Shown here: positions 9,042 through 18,589 of the stretch, piece after piece
Position numbering within the stretch: the first letter of the stretch is position 1
How the letters are laid out: each line of letters begins with the position of its first letter
Origin: Kushneria avicenniae
Lineage (GTDB): Bacteria; Pseudomonadota; Gammaproteobacteria; Pseudomonadales; Halomonadaceae
Direction: 5' to 3'
Assembly (NCBI RefSeq): GCF_900112585.1
Contig: NZ_FOLY01000005.1
Location: 347,512 to 411,511 of the forward strand
Length of the DNA stretch: 64,000 bases
Program-made: the position numbers and the translations under genes
Notes under the pieces: model-generated
Seen by the model: the letters and a program-made list of their open reading frames with translations, nothing else
Told to the model about the DNA's origin: nothing
Database searches by the model: none

Positions 9042-9980
<939 letters not shown>

Positions 9981-10030
9981 TCATGGCAGACAAATGTGGC
10001 TGCCGGACCGGCACAACATCAATGACTGAT

Positions 10031-11962
10031 CTATTGATCCAGCGAGCCGAACGGGTTGTCGACCTCAAGCGATACCGGCTGGTGATAGCCGGGAATGCGG
10101 ATGTCCCGAGCGCTGACCTCGAGTTCGGGGCCTTCCAGTACGCCTTCGCCAAAGCGGTAGATCGGTGAAAATTCCCCCCGCTGTGACTGCGCCTCGAACT
10201 GCGCCTGACGTGCTTTGACTGCTTCACGACGACGACGCCACTGTGTCATGGCGGCCTCACCGTGGCGCTGGGTCAGCAACCTTTCGGTGGCCTGCGGAGA
10301 GAGCAGGGGGGCCGTGGCGTTGTTGCCGCCAAAGCCCTTGGCGTTGATGAAGCTGACGTCGGCGCGAAACTCGCGGTGCTCGCGGAAGATGTCCAGACGC
10401 TCTCCGTAAACATCATCTGCCACGGCATCCAGCGTGAAAATGCCGGGCAGCAGGCCGGTCTGGAAGCTGCCCAGTGCGCTTGTCAACTGATCGCCGGCAG
10501 CGCTGCCCTGGGAGTGCCCCAGGTAGGCCTTTACCGCGGCGACCGGCCAGTGCTCGATGCCGTTGGCGCGCGCCACGCTGTCGAGCACATGAGATTCGGT
10601 AATGCGATTTTTCGGGGTGCTGGTGCCGTGGGAGTGAATGTAACTGCGCTCGCGCACGGCCTTTTCGCCCAGAATGCTGCTGGCCAGCGACACGCTCTTG
10701 CCCAGCGTAATGTAGTTGCCGATACCGGGGGCGGAAATGGAGCGCTTGTAGCCATCGGCGTTGATGAAGACCTCCGGCACCGCGCCCAGGATGTCGGCTC
10801 CGAGTTCAAGCGCCAGCTCATCGTCCATGAGCATGACAAACTGGGCAGACTCGGCAATGGTAAAGCCGCAGTTGCGCGCAAACGGTCGGCAGACGCGCTG
10901 GTAGTCCTCGTCGGTCAGAAGCTCGAGTGCGTCGAGTGCCTTGACGCTGGCATCATCGGCCAGCGCACTCATGACGCGAAAGCCTTCGACGATTTCCGGC
11001 GTAATGGGCGCATCCGCTGTACCGACCATGACCATGCGACGCCGGCCCATTCGGATGTCGTCCACGCCCAGGCGCAGGTTGTATAAAAAGGTCGCGCAGG
11101 CACCCTGCATGGCGCCGGTGGCCCCAACGCTGCCCAGCACGTAGGCGTTGAGGAAGTCGGCCGGCATCTGGCCGTAGCCCAGCGGCATCTGTTTGGAGGT
11201 GGTGCGCTGGCCGGTGACGAAGCTGGTCAGCAGACCGCCCCAGCCCTGGGCATCCAGCTGACCGATCGAGTTACCGGCATAGACGGCAATCTGATCCGGG
11301 TCGAGACGCTGACTCAGATCGTCCCACTCGTAGCCGCTCTGCCCCAGACAGTCGGAGGCTGCAAAAATGGTCATCGACAGGGCGCGTGGATGGTGCACGC
11401 TGCGATAGAAACTCGCCGGATCGAATCCGGTGGGTAGCTGACCGGCGCTCTTGACCAGCGCGTCGCGACGCTCCGGCAGCAGGACCTCGAACTCGCCGGC
11501 GGGGACGGTCACACTGACATGGCGCTCATCGATGGCCTCGATCTGCCAGTGAGCCGGCGGGTTTTCGGGCAGTTGACGGCGACCGAGATTGACCGTCAAC
11601 GGGGCATCAAGGGTCAGGCTGGCCTGACGATTGGCCGGGATGCCGGCGTCGGCAAAGCGCTCGTCCTCGATGCGACGGATCAGGGTGTGGCGACGAACAT
11701 GTACGTCGTGGCGTGCCGCCAGGGTAGCATCATCAAGGGGAGCGCCGTGATCATCCGAAGCAGGCTGCCCCATCAGACGGGCGATCCCGGAGAGGGTATA
11801 CTGTCGGGTCTTTTCGGGCAGTGCATCGATCACGGTCCGGTAAAAGGACTGATGACCGGACGTTCTGCCAGCGGGATTGATACCGCCCATGCCGACGATC
11901 ACCGGTAACTGTGACAAGCCGAAACCCTCGTGTTGATGCCTATAAGGAAGCGATAAAGCCAT
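10031..11962 (-). CDS. fabY: FabY-type beta-ketoacyl-ACP synthase
   Basis: A protein of about 643 residues with the thiolase-fold ketoacyl synthase core preceded by a long N-terminal region. The nucleophile is in GACATF (Cys about 289), and the two catalytic histidines lie in HSHGTSTP and LGHSQGSAAG. This layout resembles Pseudomonas FabY, which starts fatty acid synthesis by condensing acetyl-CoA with malonyl-ACP in place of FabH. The start is uncertain: no candidate has a strong ribosome site. I chose the ATG at 11962 because it places the conserved LPVIVGMGG segment near the N-terminus; the frame stays open to 12067. It is transcribed towards coaD. Confidence 0.85.
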   Translation of the reverse strand: MALSLPYRHQHEGFGLSQLPVIVGMGGINPAGRTSGHQSFYRTVIDALPEKTRQYTLSGIARLMGQPASDDHGAPLDDATLAARHDVHVRRHTLIRRIEDERFADAGIPANRQASLTLDAPLTVNLGRRQLPENPPAHWQIEAIDERHVSVTVPAGEFEVLLPERRDALVKSAGQLPTGFDPASFYRSVHHPRALSMTIFAASDCLGQSGYEWDDLSQRLDPDQIAVYAGNSIGQLDAQGWGGLLTSFVTGQRTTSKQMPLGYGQMPADFLNAYVLGSVGATGAMQGACATFLYNLRLGVDDIRMGRRRMVMVGTADAPITPEIVEGFRVMSALADDASVKALDALELLTDEDYQRVCRPFARNCGFTIAESAQFVMLMDDELALELGADILGAVPEVFINADGYKRSISAPGIGNYITLGKSVSLASSILGEKAVRERSYIHSHGTSTPKNRITESHVLDSVARANGIEHWPVAAVKAYLGHSQGSAAGDQLTSALGSFQTGLLPGIFTLDAVADDVYGERLDIFREHREFRADVSFINAKGFGGNNATAPLLSPQATERLLTQRHGEAAMTQWRRRREAVKARQAQFEAQSQRGEFSPIYRFGEGVLEGPELEVSARDIRIPGYHQPVSLEVDNPFGSLDQ

Positions 11963-12430
11963 GGCGACCGTGTCGCTGAAAGGATGGCGATATGGCCGCG
12001 TCATGTGCCATGACGGGTCCGCCAAAACAGGGCAGCCATGATAGCATCGCCCCGGGCTGGACGTCATGTCGACCGGTCAACGACTTGTCATCTCGAGAGC
12101 GGAAAATGTTGAACCTGCTGGCTGAAAAAAGCCACGCAGGACTGGCTGTCATGAGCCGCCGGTGCGGTGGTGAAAACGCCAGAGCCGCAGGACATACAGC
12201 AGTGCCATGGCCGGCAGAGGAGATGATGGGCACCCGCATGGTGCAGGGGCGATTCGCCCGGCAGGGACGGCAAGGCATTGATGAGGTTCGTCAGCAGCGT
12301 AATGGCTGTATAGCCATGCGTCTCCGGAAACCGCTGAAGCCATGCCTGCATGTCATGCGATATTCAGAAGTCAGGGGCTGGCATCAGACGGTGCCAGCAA
12401 AGTCCCCCCAGTATTATTTTAAACACTGCC
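11963..12430. other. Intergenic stretch between divergent genes, no convincing gene
   Basis: 468 bases between fabY and the methyltransferase gene. Several short frames exist on both strands (for example 12088-12351 minus), but none has a good ribosome site or family resemblance, and their hydrophobic stretches change frame midway. It may hold promoters for both flanking genes or the remains of a decayed gene. I see no strong hairpin or promoter pair. Confidence 0.4.
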
Positions 12431-13150
12431 ATGTTCTCCAATTCCACGCCGGTATATTCGACCCAGCAGGGGCTTCATCCTGATCTTTCCCATTACGTTC
12501 AACGCGCCCTCGACAACCAGTGGCAGCGTCCGATTGCCGATCACACCCGAGCGGCCTTCGAGCACGCGCAGCGGTTCTATCAGGCGCACGGCGGGCCGCT
12601 GATTCTGGACGCCGGCTGCGGCACGGGACGTTCGACCCGGCAGCTGGCACATCATCATTCGCAGGCCTGCGTACTGGGCATCGATCGCAGCGCCGATCGC
12701 CTGTCGCGGGATTACTCCCGTGAGCTGGGCGCCTTCCCCGACAACGCCCTGCTGGTGCGAGCCGATCTGGTCGATTTCTGGCGTCTGGCACACCTGGCCG
12801 GCTGGCAGCCGATGCGCCACTGTCTGTTCTATCCCAATCCCTACCCCAAGGCGTCCCAGCTCAAAAGGCGCTGGCATGCTCATCCGGTATTTCCCGTTTT
12901 ATTGGCACTGGGCGGGGCACTGGAGCTTCGCAGCAACTGGCGGATCTATGTCGAGGAGTTCGCTCAGGCCATCCGGCAGGCTATCGGGCAGTCGCCACAT
13001 GTCGGCACGCTGTCATTGACGCCGGAAAGCGATTTCATCAGTGCCTTTGAACACAAGTATTTCGACAGCGCTCATACGCTGTGGCAGCTCGAATGCCAAT
13101 TAAAGCCATCAACTCAAGCGACGCTGGAAGCCCTTCGCGCGACACCATGA
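12431..13150 (+). CDS. TrmB-like SAM-dependent methyltransferase
   Basis: A 239-residue class I methyltransferase. The SAM-binding motif LILDAGCGTGRSTRQLA is near residue 60. The later FYPNPYPKASQLKRRW segment is the counterpart of the PDPWPK...KRR motif of TrmB, the tRNA guanine-46 N7-methyltransferase. The substitutions (PNPYPK for PDPWPK) and the divergent flanks suggest a paralogue rather than the housekeeping TrmB, so the substrate could be tRNA or something else. The ATG at 12431 lacks a clear ribosome site, and the frame is open 27 codons further upstream. It precedes a small drug transporter gene by 46 bases. Confidence 0.7.
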   Translation: MFSNSTPVYSTQQGLHPDLSHYVQRALDNQWQRPIADHTRAAFEHAQRFYQAHGGPLILDAGCGTGRSTRQLAHHHSQACVLGIDRSADRLSRDYSRELGAFPDNALLVRADLVDFWRLAHLAGWQPMRHCLFYPNPYPKASQLKRRWHAHPVFPVLLALGGALELRSNWRIYVEEFAQAIRQAIGQSPHVGTLSLTPESDFISAFEHKYFDSAHTLWQLECQLKPSTQATLEALRATP

Positions 13151-13167
13151 TGTGCAACGCATCATGG
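13145..13167. repeat. Inverted repeat before the SMR transporter gene
   Basis: Two perfect 8-base arms, CCATGATG and CATCATGG, are separated by 7 bases. The repeat overlaps the stop region of the methyltransferase gene and ends 30 bases before the SMR start. No T-run follows, so an operator-like site is as likely as a weak terminator. Confidence 0.35.
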
Positions 13168-13196
13168 CCTGCGAAACACCCTGAAAGGAAATATCC

Positions 13197-13535
13197 ATGA
13201 CCTGGCTGCCCTATCTCTATCTGATTCTGGCCATCTGCGCCGAAGTCATTGCCACCAACGCGCTCAAGGCCTCCAACACCTTTACCCGGCTGGGGCCCGG
13301 TCTGATTACGGTCCTGGGCTACGCGCTCGCCTTTTACCTTCTGTCGGTGGTGCTCAAGAGCATGCCGGTGGGCGTGGCCTACGCCATCTGGGCGGGGCTT
13401 GGCATGGTATTGACGTTGCTGGTGGCCATGGTGATCTTTGGAGAACGCCCCGACGCACCGGCCATGCTGGGGATCACCCTGATTGTGGCAGGTGTGATCG
13501 TGCTGCAGTGCTTTTCAAAAATGAACGCGCAGTAG
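13197..13535 (+). CDS. SMR family multidrug/compatible-solute exporter
   Basis: A 112-residue protein with four predicted transmembrane helices, the exact size and shape of EmrE-like small multidrug resistance proteins. The membrane-embedded glutamate that couples proton and substrate movement is present in the first helix (AEVIAT, E16). Dimers exchange protons for quaternary cations; some members export osmolytes such as betaine or choline, plausible in a halophile. AAGGA lies upstream of the ATG. Confidence 0.92.
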   Translation: MTWLPYLYLILAICAEVIATNALKASNTFTRLGPGLITVLGYALAFYLLSVVLKSMPVGVAYAIWAGLGMVLTLLVAMVIFGERPDAPAMLGITLIVAGVIVLQCFSKMNAQ

Positions 13536-13639
13536 GGTCGCGAAAATGCGCAAATCCTAGATGAGCGCATTGCCACGGTACAGGCATGCCCATTACTCTG
13601 AGGCTTAATCAAGCTGCCCATGGAACAGGGAAACCCTTC

Positions 13640-15118
13640 ATGCCTGCAAGGATTGATGTCGTAGGCGAGAATCGCCCGGCTGTCGTACGTCTTTTGTCCT
13701 GCCTGCTGCTCTCCTCACTGATGTTGCTGGCGTTGACCGCCAGCGCTCTTGCCGACGGCTTTCCCGCCACCAGCGCGCTGGCGGAAAAGGGATTTGTCGT
13801 CGGTGCTCAGGCCCGCCTTCTGGACAGCGGTGAGTCCCTGGGCAGTATCGCGCCCGATCAGCAGATGACACCGGCCTCGGTATCGAAACTGTATACGGCT
13901 GCAGCAGCGCTCTCGCAGTGGGGGCCGCAGAAGCGCTTCACGACCGAGCTTCGCAGCGACGGCGACATCGTGGATGGGGTGCTCAAGGGCGATCTGATTC
14001 TTGATGGCGGCGGCGACCCGGGCATGACCAGCGAGGACTACTGGCTGCTGGTGCAGGGACTGGCCAGCCGCGGTATTCGCCGCATTGATGGTCGGGTACT
14101 GGCCAGCCAGTGGCGCTTTGGACCGGTGACCTGTGTGACCACGGATCGATGCGATGCGCGCACCCGCACCCGACACGCCTTCGATGCCCAGCTCACCTCT
14201 ACGGCGGTGGACTTCGCGACCTGGTGCACGCGCGTGATGCCGGGGGAGGCAGAAGGGGTCCCGGCGCGCCTTGCCAGCTGTGCCGGGACGACGCCGCTGA
14301 CGCAGGTCGATAATCGCGTCACGACCGTGGCGCAGGGCAACACCGCCATCAGCGCCGAGCGTACCACTCTCAACGGCCAGGACACACTGGTGGTTTCAGG
14401 GCAGATACCCTTGGGCAGCGGCCCCAGCAGTGTCTATCGCTCCAGCGCCAACCCGACCGATCAGACGCTCAAAACGCTTGAATCACTCATGCAAAACGCC
14501 GGCATTGCCGTGACCGGTGGCTTTGCGTCCACATCAACGCGCCCGTCGGACTCGACGCAGGTACTGTCGGCAGTCGATGGCAAGCCGCTGCAGGAGCAGA
14601 TCCTGCGCATGCTCAACTACTCCAACAATTTCATGGCCGACGTGCTGGCGCTGGATCTGGTGAGCGGTAATCCCACCATGGCCAGCGCCGGGGCGACACT
14701 GAATGCATTCGCCAATGGCATTCCCGGACACGGTCCGGTCAACCTGCGTTCCGGCAGCGGCCTGACGCCGGAAAGCCAGACCAGCGCCCGTGGGGTCACC
14801 GCATTGCTGGATTACATGTACCACCAGCCGGCGCTCTTTCCGGTCTTCGTGGCAGGCATGCAAACGCCGGTCAACGGCCCGATGAATTTCATCCGCCGCG
14901 GCAGTCAGCGCTTTCAGCAAAGCGTCATGATCAAGACCGGCACCCTCAACGAGCCGGTGCCGGTACGCGCCGTGGCAGGCTATTTCCGGACGCAGTCCGG
15001 ACGCTGGGGCGCCTTCACGGTCATGGTCAACGGCCGGGCTCCCACGCCTTACATCAACTGGACGACCACCCTTGAGGCAGTTTCCAGCGATATCGATACC
15101 ATGATTGCCAGCAACTGA
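13640..15118 (+). CDS. dacB: D-alanyl-D-alanine carboxypeptidase/endopeptidase (PBP4)
   Basis: A 492-residue periplasmic penicillin-binding protein of the S13 family that trims and cleaves peptidoglycan cross-links. A signal peptide is visible (hydrophobic core LLSCLLLSSLMLLALTASA, cleavage near residue 38). The three active-site motifs are in order: SVSK (S80-K83), SNN (about residue 328) and KTG (about 432). Length and motif spacing fit PBP4. The ATG at 13640 is preferred for its AGGG site; an in-frame ATG at 13586 would add 18 residues before the signal peptide. Confidence 0.94.
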   Translation: MPARIDVVGENRPAVVRLLSCLLLSSLMLLALTASALADGFPATSALAEKGFVVGAQARLLDSGESLGSIAPDQQMTPASVSKLYTAAAALSQWGPQKRFTTELRSDGDIVDGVLKGDLILDGGGDPGMTSEDYWLLVQGLASRGIRRIDGRVLASQWRFGPVTCVTTDRCDARTRTRHAFDAQLTSTAVDFATWCTRVMPGEAEGVPARLASCAGTTPLTQVDNRVTTVAQGNTAISAERTTLNGQDTLVVSGQIPLGSGPSSVYRSSANPTDQTLKTLESLMQNAGIAVTGGFASTSTRPSDSTQVLSAVDGKPLQEQILRMLNYSNNFMADVLALDLVSGNPTMASAGATLNAFANGIPGHGPVNLRSGSGLTPESQTSARGVTALLDYMYHQPALFPVFVAGMQTPVNGPMNFIRRGSQRFQQSVMIKTGTLNEPVPVRAVAGYFRTQSGRWGAFTVMVNGRAPTPYINWTTTLEAVSSDIDTMIASN

Positions 15119-15306
15119 GATCTGTCCGATCGGCCGTCGAGGCTGGTCAAATGCCGTGCCTTCTGATGGAGGCGGACAGCATCTTTTGATGCCCGGGCAG
15201 GCGCGGGCCGTGGCCCCCCGGTCCACTGCTTTGGTAGGATGCCGACTCCCCTTAAAGATGGCAGGTGGTCTGCAATACCTGTGATCCATGGACAGGAATC
15301 CTCTGC

Positions 15307-15675
15307 ATGAAGCCCGCGCATACCGGTATCAAGCGGCTATTTCATTCCACCCGCTACTCATGGAAAGGGCTGACGGCCGCCTGGCACAATGAGGCGGCCT
15401 TTCGCCAGGAGTTGATCGTGACCGTGTTGCTGCTGCCGGCCACCTTCTGGCTGGGGCAGTCCCTGATGCAGTGGCTCCTGCTGATGGGCAGTGCGGTGCT
15501 GGTCATGGCCGTGGAGCTGCTCAATTCCGCAGTGGAAACCGTGGTGGATCGCATCGGCGTCGAGCACCACGAGCTCTCCGGACGTGCCAAGGATCTGGGC
15601 TCGGCCGCCGTCTTTCTCTGCGTGCTGTTTGCCTTTCTGGTGTGGGGCAGCCTGCTGGTCGCCCGTCTGGTCTGA
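15307..15675 (+). CDS. dgkA: Diacylglycerol kinase
   Basis: A 122-residue inner-membrane enzyme with three transmembrane helices that phosphorylates diacylglycerol to phosphatidic acid, recycling lipid released by membrane-derived oligosaccharide synthesis. The family core ELLNSAVETVVDR and the N-terminal RYSWKGLTAAWHNEAAFRQE are well preserved. It is preceded by 188 bases without a gene and followed by a strong terminator. Confidence 0.95.
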   Translation: MKPAHTGIKRLFHSTRYSWKGLTAAWHNEAAFRQELIVTVLLLPATFWLGQSLMQWLLLMGSAVLVMAVELLNSAVETVVDRIGVEHHELSGRAKDLGSAAVFLCVLFAFLVWGSLLVARLV

Positions 15676-15702
15676 TCCGTTCCCCATTTGTTCCTGAAAT
15701 AA

Positions 15703-15734
15703 CGGCCCGAGGCGACCCGCCTCGGGCCGTTTTT
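15703..15734 (+). terminator. Strong rho-independent terminator after dgkA
   Basis: A perfect 12-bp stem (CGGCCCGAGGCG paired with its complement) with an ACC loop is followed by TTTTT, 28 bases past the dgkA stop. Confidence 0.92.
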
Positions 15735-15947
15735 CGTGGTCGGTCACCAGGCAATCGGCTCAATGCATGCACACAGATCATGCCTTCATGCCCATTTATC
15801 GATTGCAGATGCGGCATTAAAAGCCTTGTATAGAAAGGGTATTCCGGTGCGACATGGACGCCGTATCGCTCTGGCGCCGGTGCGACCATTTCCCCGGTAT
15901 ACCCGAAATACGCAGGGCACATAACGATAAATGACGGGTAAATCACC

Positions 15948-16031
15948 ATGACGCATTCCATTCGACCATGGGTCTTCTGGCCCGTGTTTCTGGTGCTGAC
16001 CGAGGTGTGCGAACGCTACCAGCTCTTGTAG
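15948..16031 (+). pseudogene. Truncated 5' fragment of a membrane transporter gene
   Basis: A 27-codon frame beginning MTHSIRPWVFWPVFLVLTE. It looks like the N-terminal start of a large membrane transporter entering its first helix (POT peptide carrier or BCCT type). It then runs into the tail of the convergent cyanase gene and stops at 16031, 16 bases inside that gene. No further transporter sequence follows. This is best explained by a deletion or insertion joining cyanase to an older transporter gene. The fragment is short, so the family is uncertain. Confidence 0.4.
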
Positions 16032-16459
16032 GGTAAAAACTTGCCGTTCATGGTGATCTTGACGCGATCTCCCTTCGGGTCTTGTTCGCGCTCGACGTCC
16101 ATCGAGAAGTCGATGGCGCTCATGATGCCATCACCGAATTTTTCCTGAATGACATCCTTGAGTGTCGGCCCGTAGACGCCGACCACCTCATAAAGGCGAT
16201 AGATCAGCGGGTCCTGCGGGATGGCGCCATCCCAGGTTTTGGTCGGATAAGCCTTTATGGCGTCGACAAGCGCGTCATCCTCAAGGCCCAGCGCCTGCAC
16301 GAGTTTCTGGGCAATGTCGGGCGGGGCACTGTTCATGCCGTAGCACACGGAGGCGACCCAGACCGGAGAGCGGTCCACGGCCTGCCCCAGATCATCCCAG
16401 CTCATCTTCTGACGAGCCCGGGCGGCCATCAGAGTGTGATGCATTTCAAGCTTATCCAT
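16016..16459 (-). CDS. cynS: Cyanate hydratase (cyanase)
   Basis: A 147-residue cytosolic enzyme that decomposes cyanate with bicarbonate to ammonia and CO2. The catalytic residues are all present: R88, E91 and S114, at the same spacing as R96/E99/S122 of E. coli. The N-terminal helix-turn-helix-like region and the C-terminal dimer segment FLPYKSW are intact. The start at 16459 has AAGGG upstream. No cynT carbonic anhydrase, cynX transporter or cynR regulator lies alongside. The stop abuts a broken transporter gene, which suggests arrival by recombination. Confidence 0.95.
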   Translation of the reverse strand: MDKLEMHHTLMAARARQKMSWDDLGQAVDRSPVWVASVCYGMNSAPPDIAQKLVQALGLEDDALVDAIKAYPTKTWDGAIPQDPLIYRLYEVVGVYGPTLKDVIQEKFGDGIMSAIDFSMDVEREQDPKGDRVKITMNGKFLPYKSW

Positions 16460-16534
16460 GACATGACCCTTTTGCAGGTGGTTGGAAGTCACACGCCAGC
16501 TATAACATCGTGTGAGTGCCCGAGCCAGTGTCGA

Positions 16535-16999
16535 TCACTGCGGGGAGGGTGCCTGAGGATCAATCAGCGATGCCAGCGCCGGCATGATCTGCAGCTCGAT
16601 GGCCGGGTCGATCATGTCTTCGGGCGGCGGCGACGCGAGCGGCGCCCAGACGCGCTCGAAGGCCACGTCAGACTGCAGTTTCGCATCATTCAGACGGGCC
16701 ACGTAAACCTCCAGCATGTCGAGCCGACCGCTGTCGTCCGGGGCGGCAAAGCGCCCCAGCCAGGCACAGTTCAGGACAGCCGTATCCTCGGCAAGCATTG
16801 TGGCCTGAAGCGTCGTGACGGCGTGTATCAGCGCGTCGTCGTCGGCCACCCGATCAACGCCGGTATCGGGCAGGCCGTAGCGTGTCTGGTGTTCACGGCG
16901 TATCAGCAGTACCTCGTTGCGGGTACTGAGCAGCGCCAGCGCTACATATCGGCGCGGCAAGCGTCGTTCAAGGGGCAGGGATGAATCGCTGTCGGTCAT
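16535..16999 (-). CDS. Nudix-fold protein with a degenerate Nudix box
   Basis: A 154-residue protein. The N-terminal strands (RYVALALLSTRNEVLLIRREH) look like a Nudix hydrolase. The region where the GX5EX7REUXEEXGU box should be reads GVDRVADDDALIHAVTTL and lacks the RE and EE metal ligands, so hydrolysis by the usual mechanism is unlikely. It begins one base after the stop of the intact Nudix gene, so the two are translationally coupled. It may be a regulatory or structural partner or a decaying duplicate. Confidence 0.6.
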   Translation of the reverse strand: MTDSDSSLPLERRLPRRYVALALLSTRNEVLLIRREHQTRYGLPDTGVDRVADDDALIHAVTTLQATMLAEDTAVLNCAWLGRFAAPDDSGRLDMLEVYVARLNDAKLQSDVAFERVWAPLASPPPEDMIDPAIELQIMPALASLIDPQAPSPQ

Positions 17000-17000
17000 G

Positions 17001-17402
17001 TCAGTCGAATCTCTGGCGCAGTGCCGGCAGAACCTCATCGGCGAGCAGCGGCGCCAGCGACAGCGTATCGTCATCGAGTGCTATCCAGCGTACCTCCTCG
17101 ATCTCACCGCAGGCCCGTGGCGTGTCTGCCAGCGCCTCAATGATGAAAACGTCGGCATCGATATGGGTGTCCGCCTCGTTGGCTGCCCGGGCTCGAAAGC
17201 GGCCCAGCATGGCCAGCTCATCTTCCTCCAGCGAGGCGCCCAGCTCTTCCCGGCATTCCCGCGCCAGGGTGGCCAGAGGCGTCTCGCCGTGCTCGGGCTT
17301 GCCACCGGGCAGCATGAAGTACTGGGTGTCGCGCTTTCTGACCACCAGCAGGCGGCGATCCTGATCGAGCAGACAGCCGGCAACAACGTGAATGATGGGC
17401 AT
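17001..17402 (-). CDS. Nudix hydrolase
   Basis: A 133-residue protein with a complete Nudix box at residues 34-56 (GGKPEHGETPLATLAREC followed by REELGA). Such enzymes hydrolyse nucleoside diphosphates linked to another group; the substrate cannot be read from sequence. The ATG at 17402 gives the family-like N-terminus MPIIHVVAG and has GGAG upstream. A longer in-frame extension to 17579 overlaps the upstream AbrB gene and is Arg/Pro-rich, so it was not used. Confidence 0.9.
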   Translation of the reverse strand: MPIIHVVAGCLLDQDRRLLVVRKRDTQYFMLPGGKPEHGETPLATLARECREELGASLEEDELAMLGRFRARAANEADTHIDADVFIIEALADTPRACGEIEEVRWIALDDDTLSLAPLLADEVLPALRQRFD

Positions 17403-17457
17403 CGCGGGGAACTCCGGTTGAGGTCTGGGTGGACAGGACTGCGCCCTGACAGGGCGA

Positions 17458-18534
17458 TCAGGCCTGATTGGATGGTGTTCGAGCAAAGCGGGCAATAAAG
17501 CGCGCCATGGCCGGGCCGATGAGGACCACGGTGAAAAGGCGCAGCGCCTGCAGGGCGGCAACGATCGCGACATCGGCATGCGTATCGAGGGCGATGATGG
17601 TCATCGAGTCCAGCCCGCCCGGGCTGGTTGCCAGATACAGCGTCAGAAAATCGCTGTGCATCAGTGGCACCAGCATCAGCGCCGACAGCGCGCAGAAGGC
17701 GATCAGCATGATGGACGCCAGAAACATCCACTTGAAGGCATGGGTAACGTTGCGCACGGTCTGGCGATCAAAGCGTAGCCCCACATAGATGCCGATGCAG
17801 GCGTAGGCGGCTTCCAGCAACGGCAGCGGCAGTTGAATGTCGATCACACCGGAGACCTGTGCCACGGTGCCCAGAAGCATCGGCCCCAGCAGGGCACCGG
17901 CCGGCAGCAGACGGTCACAGATGAAAATACCCACAACGATCAGCGCGATCGAGACGGCAAAGGACAAAAGGCCATGAAGATTCCACGTCATGGCATGAGA
18001 GGGCGCATGGCTTTCGCCCGACACCCCCAGAAAATGGCTGACGAGGGCGCCGGCCATGATCACGCAGATCACGCGCACGTACTGCATGGTGGCCACAATT
18101 CGCGGATCAGCATTGGCCTGCTCCGACATGGCGACCATGGCGGCCGCCGCGCCCGGGGTGGTGCCCCAGGCCGCGGTCGTGCCGGGCAGTCCGCCGTAGC
18201 GCACCAGCAAAATGCCGACCACAGTGCTCAGCACCAGCGTGACCACGGTGGCCAGCACCATGGCCGGCCAGCTGTCGGCAATGGTGGAGAGCACCGTCAG
18301 GGTCATGGCCTGGGCAATCAACAATCCGATCACCCCTTGTCCGCCCTTGAACAGCACCCGTGGCAGCTTCAGACCGCCGATCGTGACGCCAAAGACTACT
18401 GAAACCGCCATCGGACCGATCAGGGCACCGGCCGGCATGTGCACCAGCTGCAGTACAAGACTGGCCAGTGCGCAGGCACTCAACAGCAGCAGCCAGCGCA
18501 GGGCGGGAGAAGCAGGGATTTGATCAGCAAGCAA
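17458..18534 (-). CDS. AbrB family inner-membrane protein (putative transporter)
   Basis: A 358-residue polytopic membrane protein with two similar halves, each containing a GALLGP/GALIGP segment. This is the Gram-negative AbrB duplication family (Pfam AbrB, named after an ammonia monooxygenase locus), thought to be transporters and distinct from the DNA-binding AbrB of Bacillus. It apparently starts at TTG 18534, with GGAG ten bases upstream. It lies 55 bases downstream of an amidohydrolase gene on the same strand, suggesting a transport and hydrolysis pair. Substrate unknown. Confidence 0.8.
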   Translation of the reverse strand: MLADQIPASPALRWLLLLSACALASLVLQLVHMPAGALIGPMAVSVVFGVTIGGLKLPRVLFKGGQGVIGLLIAQAMTLTVLSTIADSWPAMVLATVVTLVLSTVVGILLVRYGGLPGTTAAWGTTPGAAAAMVAMSEQANADPRIVATMQYVRVICVIMAGALVSHFLGVSGESHAPSHAMTWNLHGLLSFAVSIALIVVGIFICDRLLPAGALLGPMLLGTVAQVSGVIDIQLPLPLLEAAYACIGIYVGLRFDRQTVRNVTHAFKWMFLASIMLIAFCALSALMLVPLMHSDFLTLYLATSPGGLDSMTIIALDTHADVAIVAALQALRLFTVVLIGPAMARFIARFARTPSNQA

Positions 18535-18589
18535 AAGTGTCAGGCTCCGGCAGCAGATAAAAAGCGTTGATGAGGGTTAAAAGGCGGGT

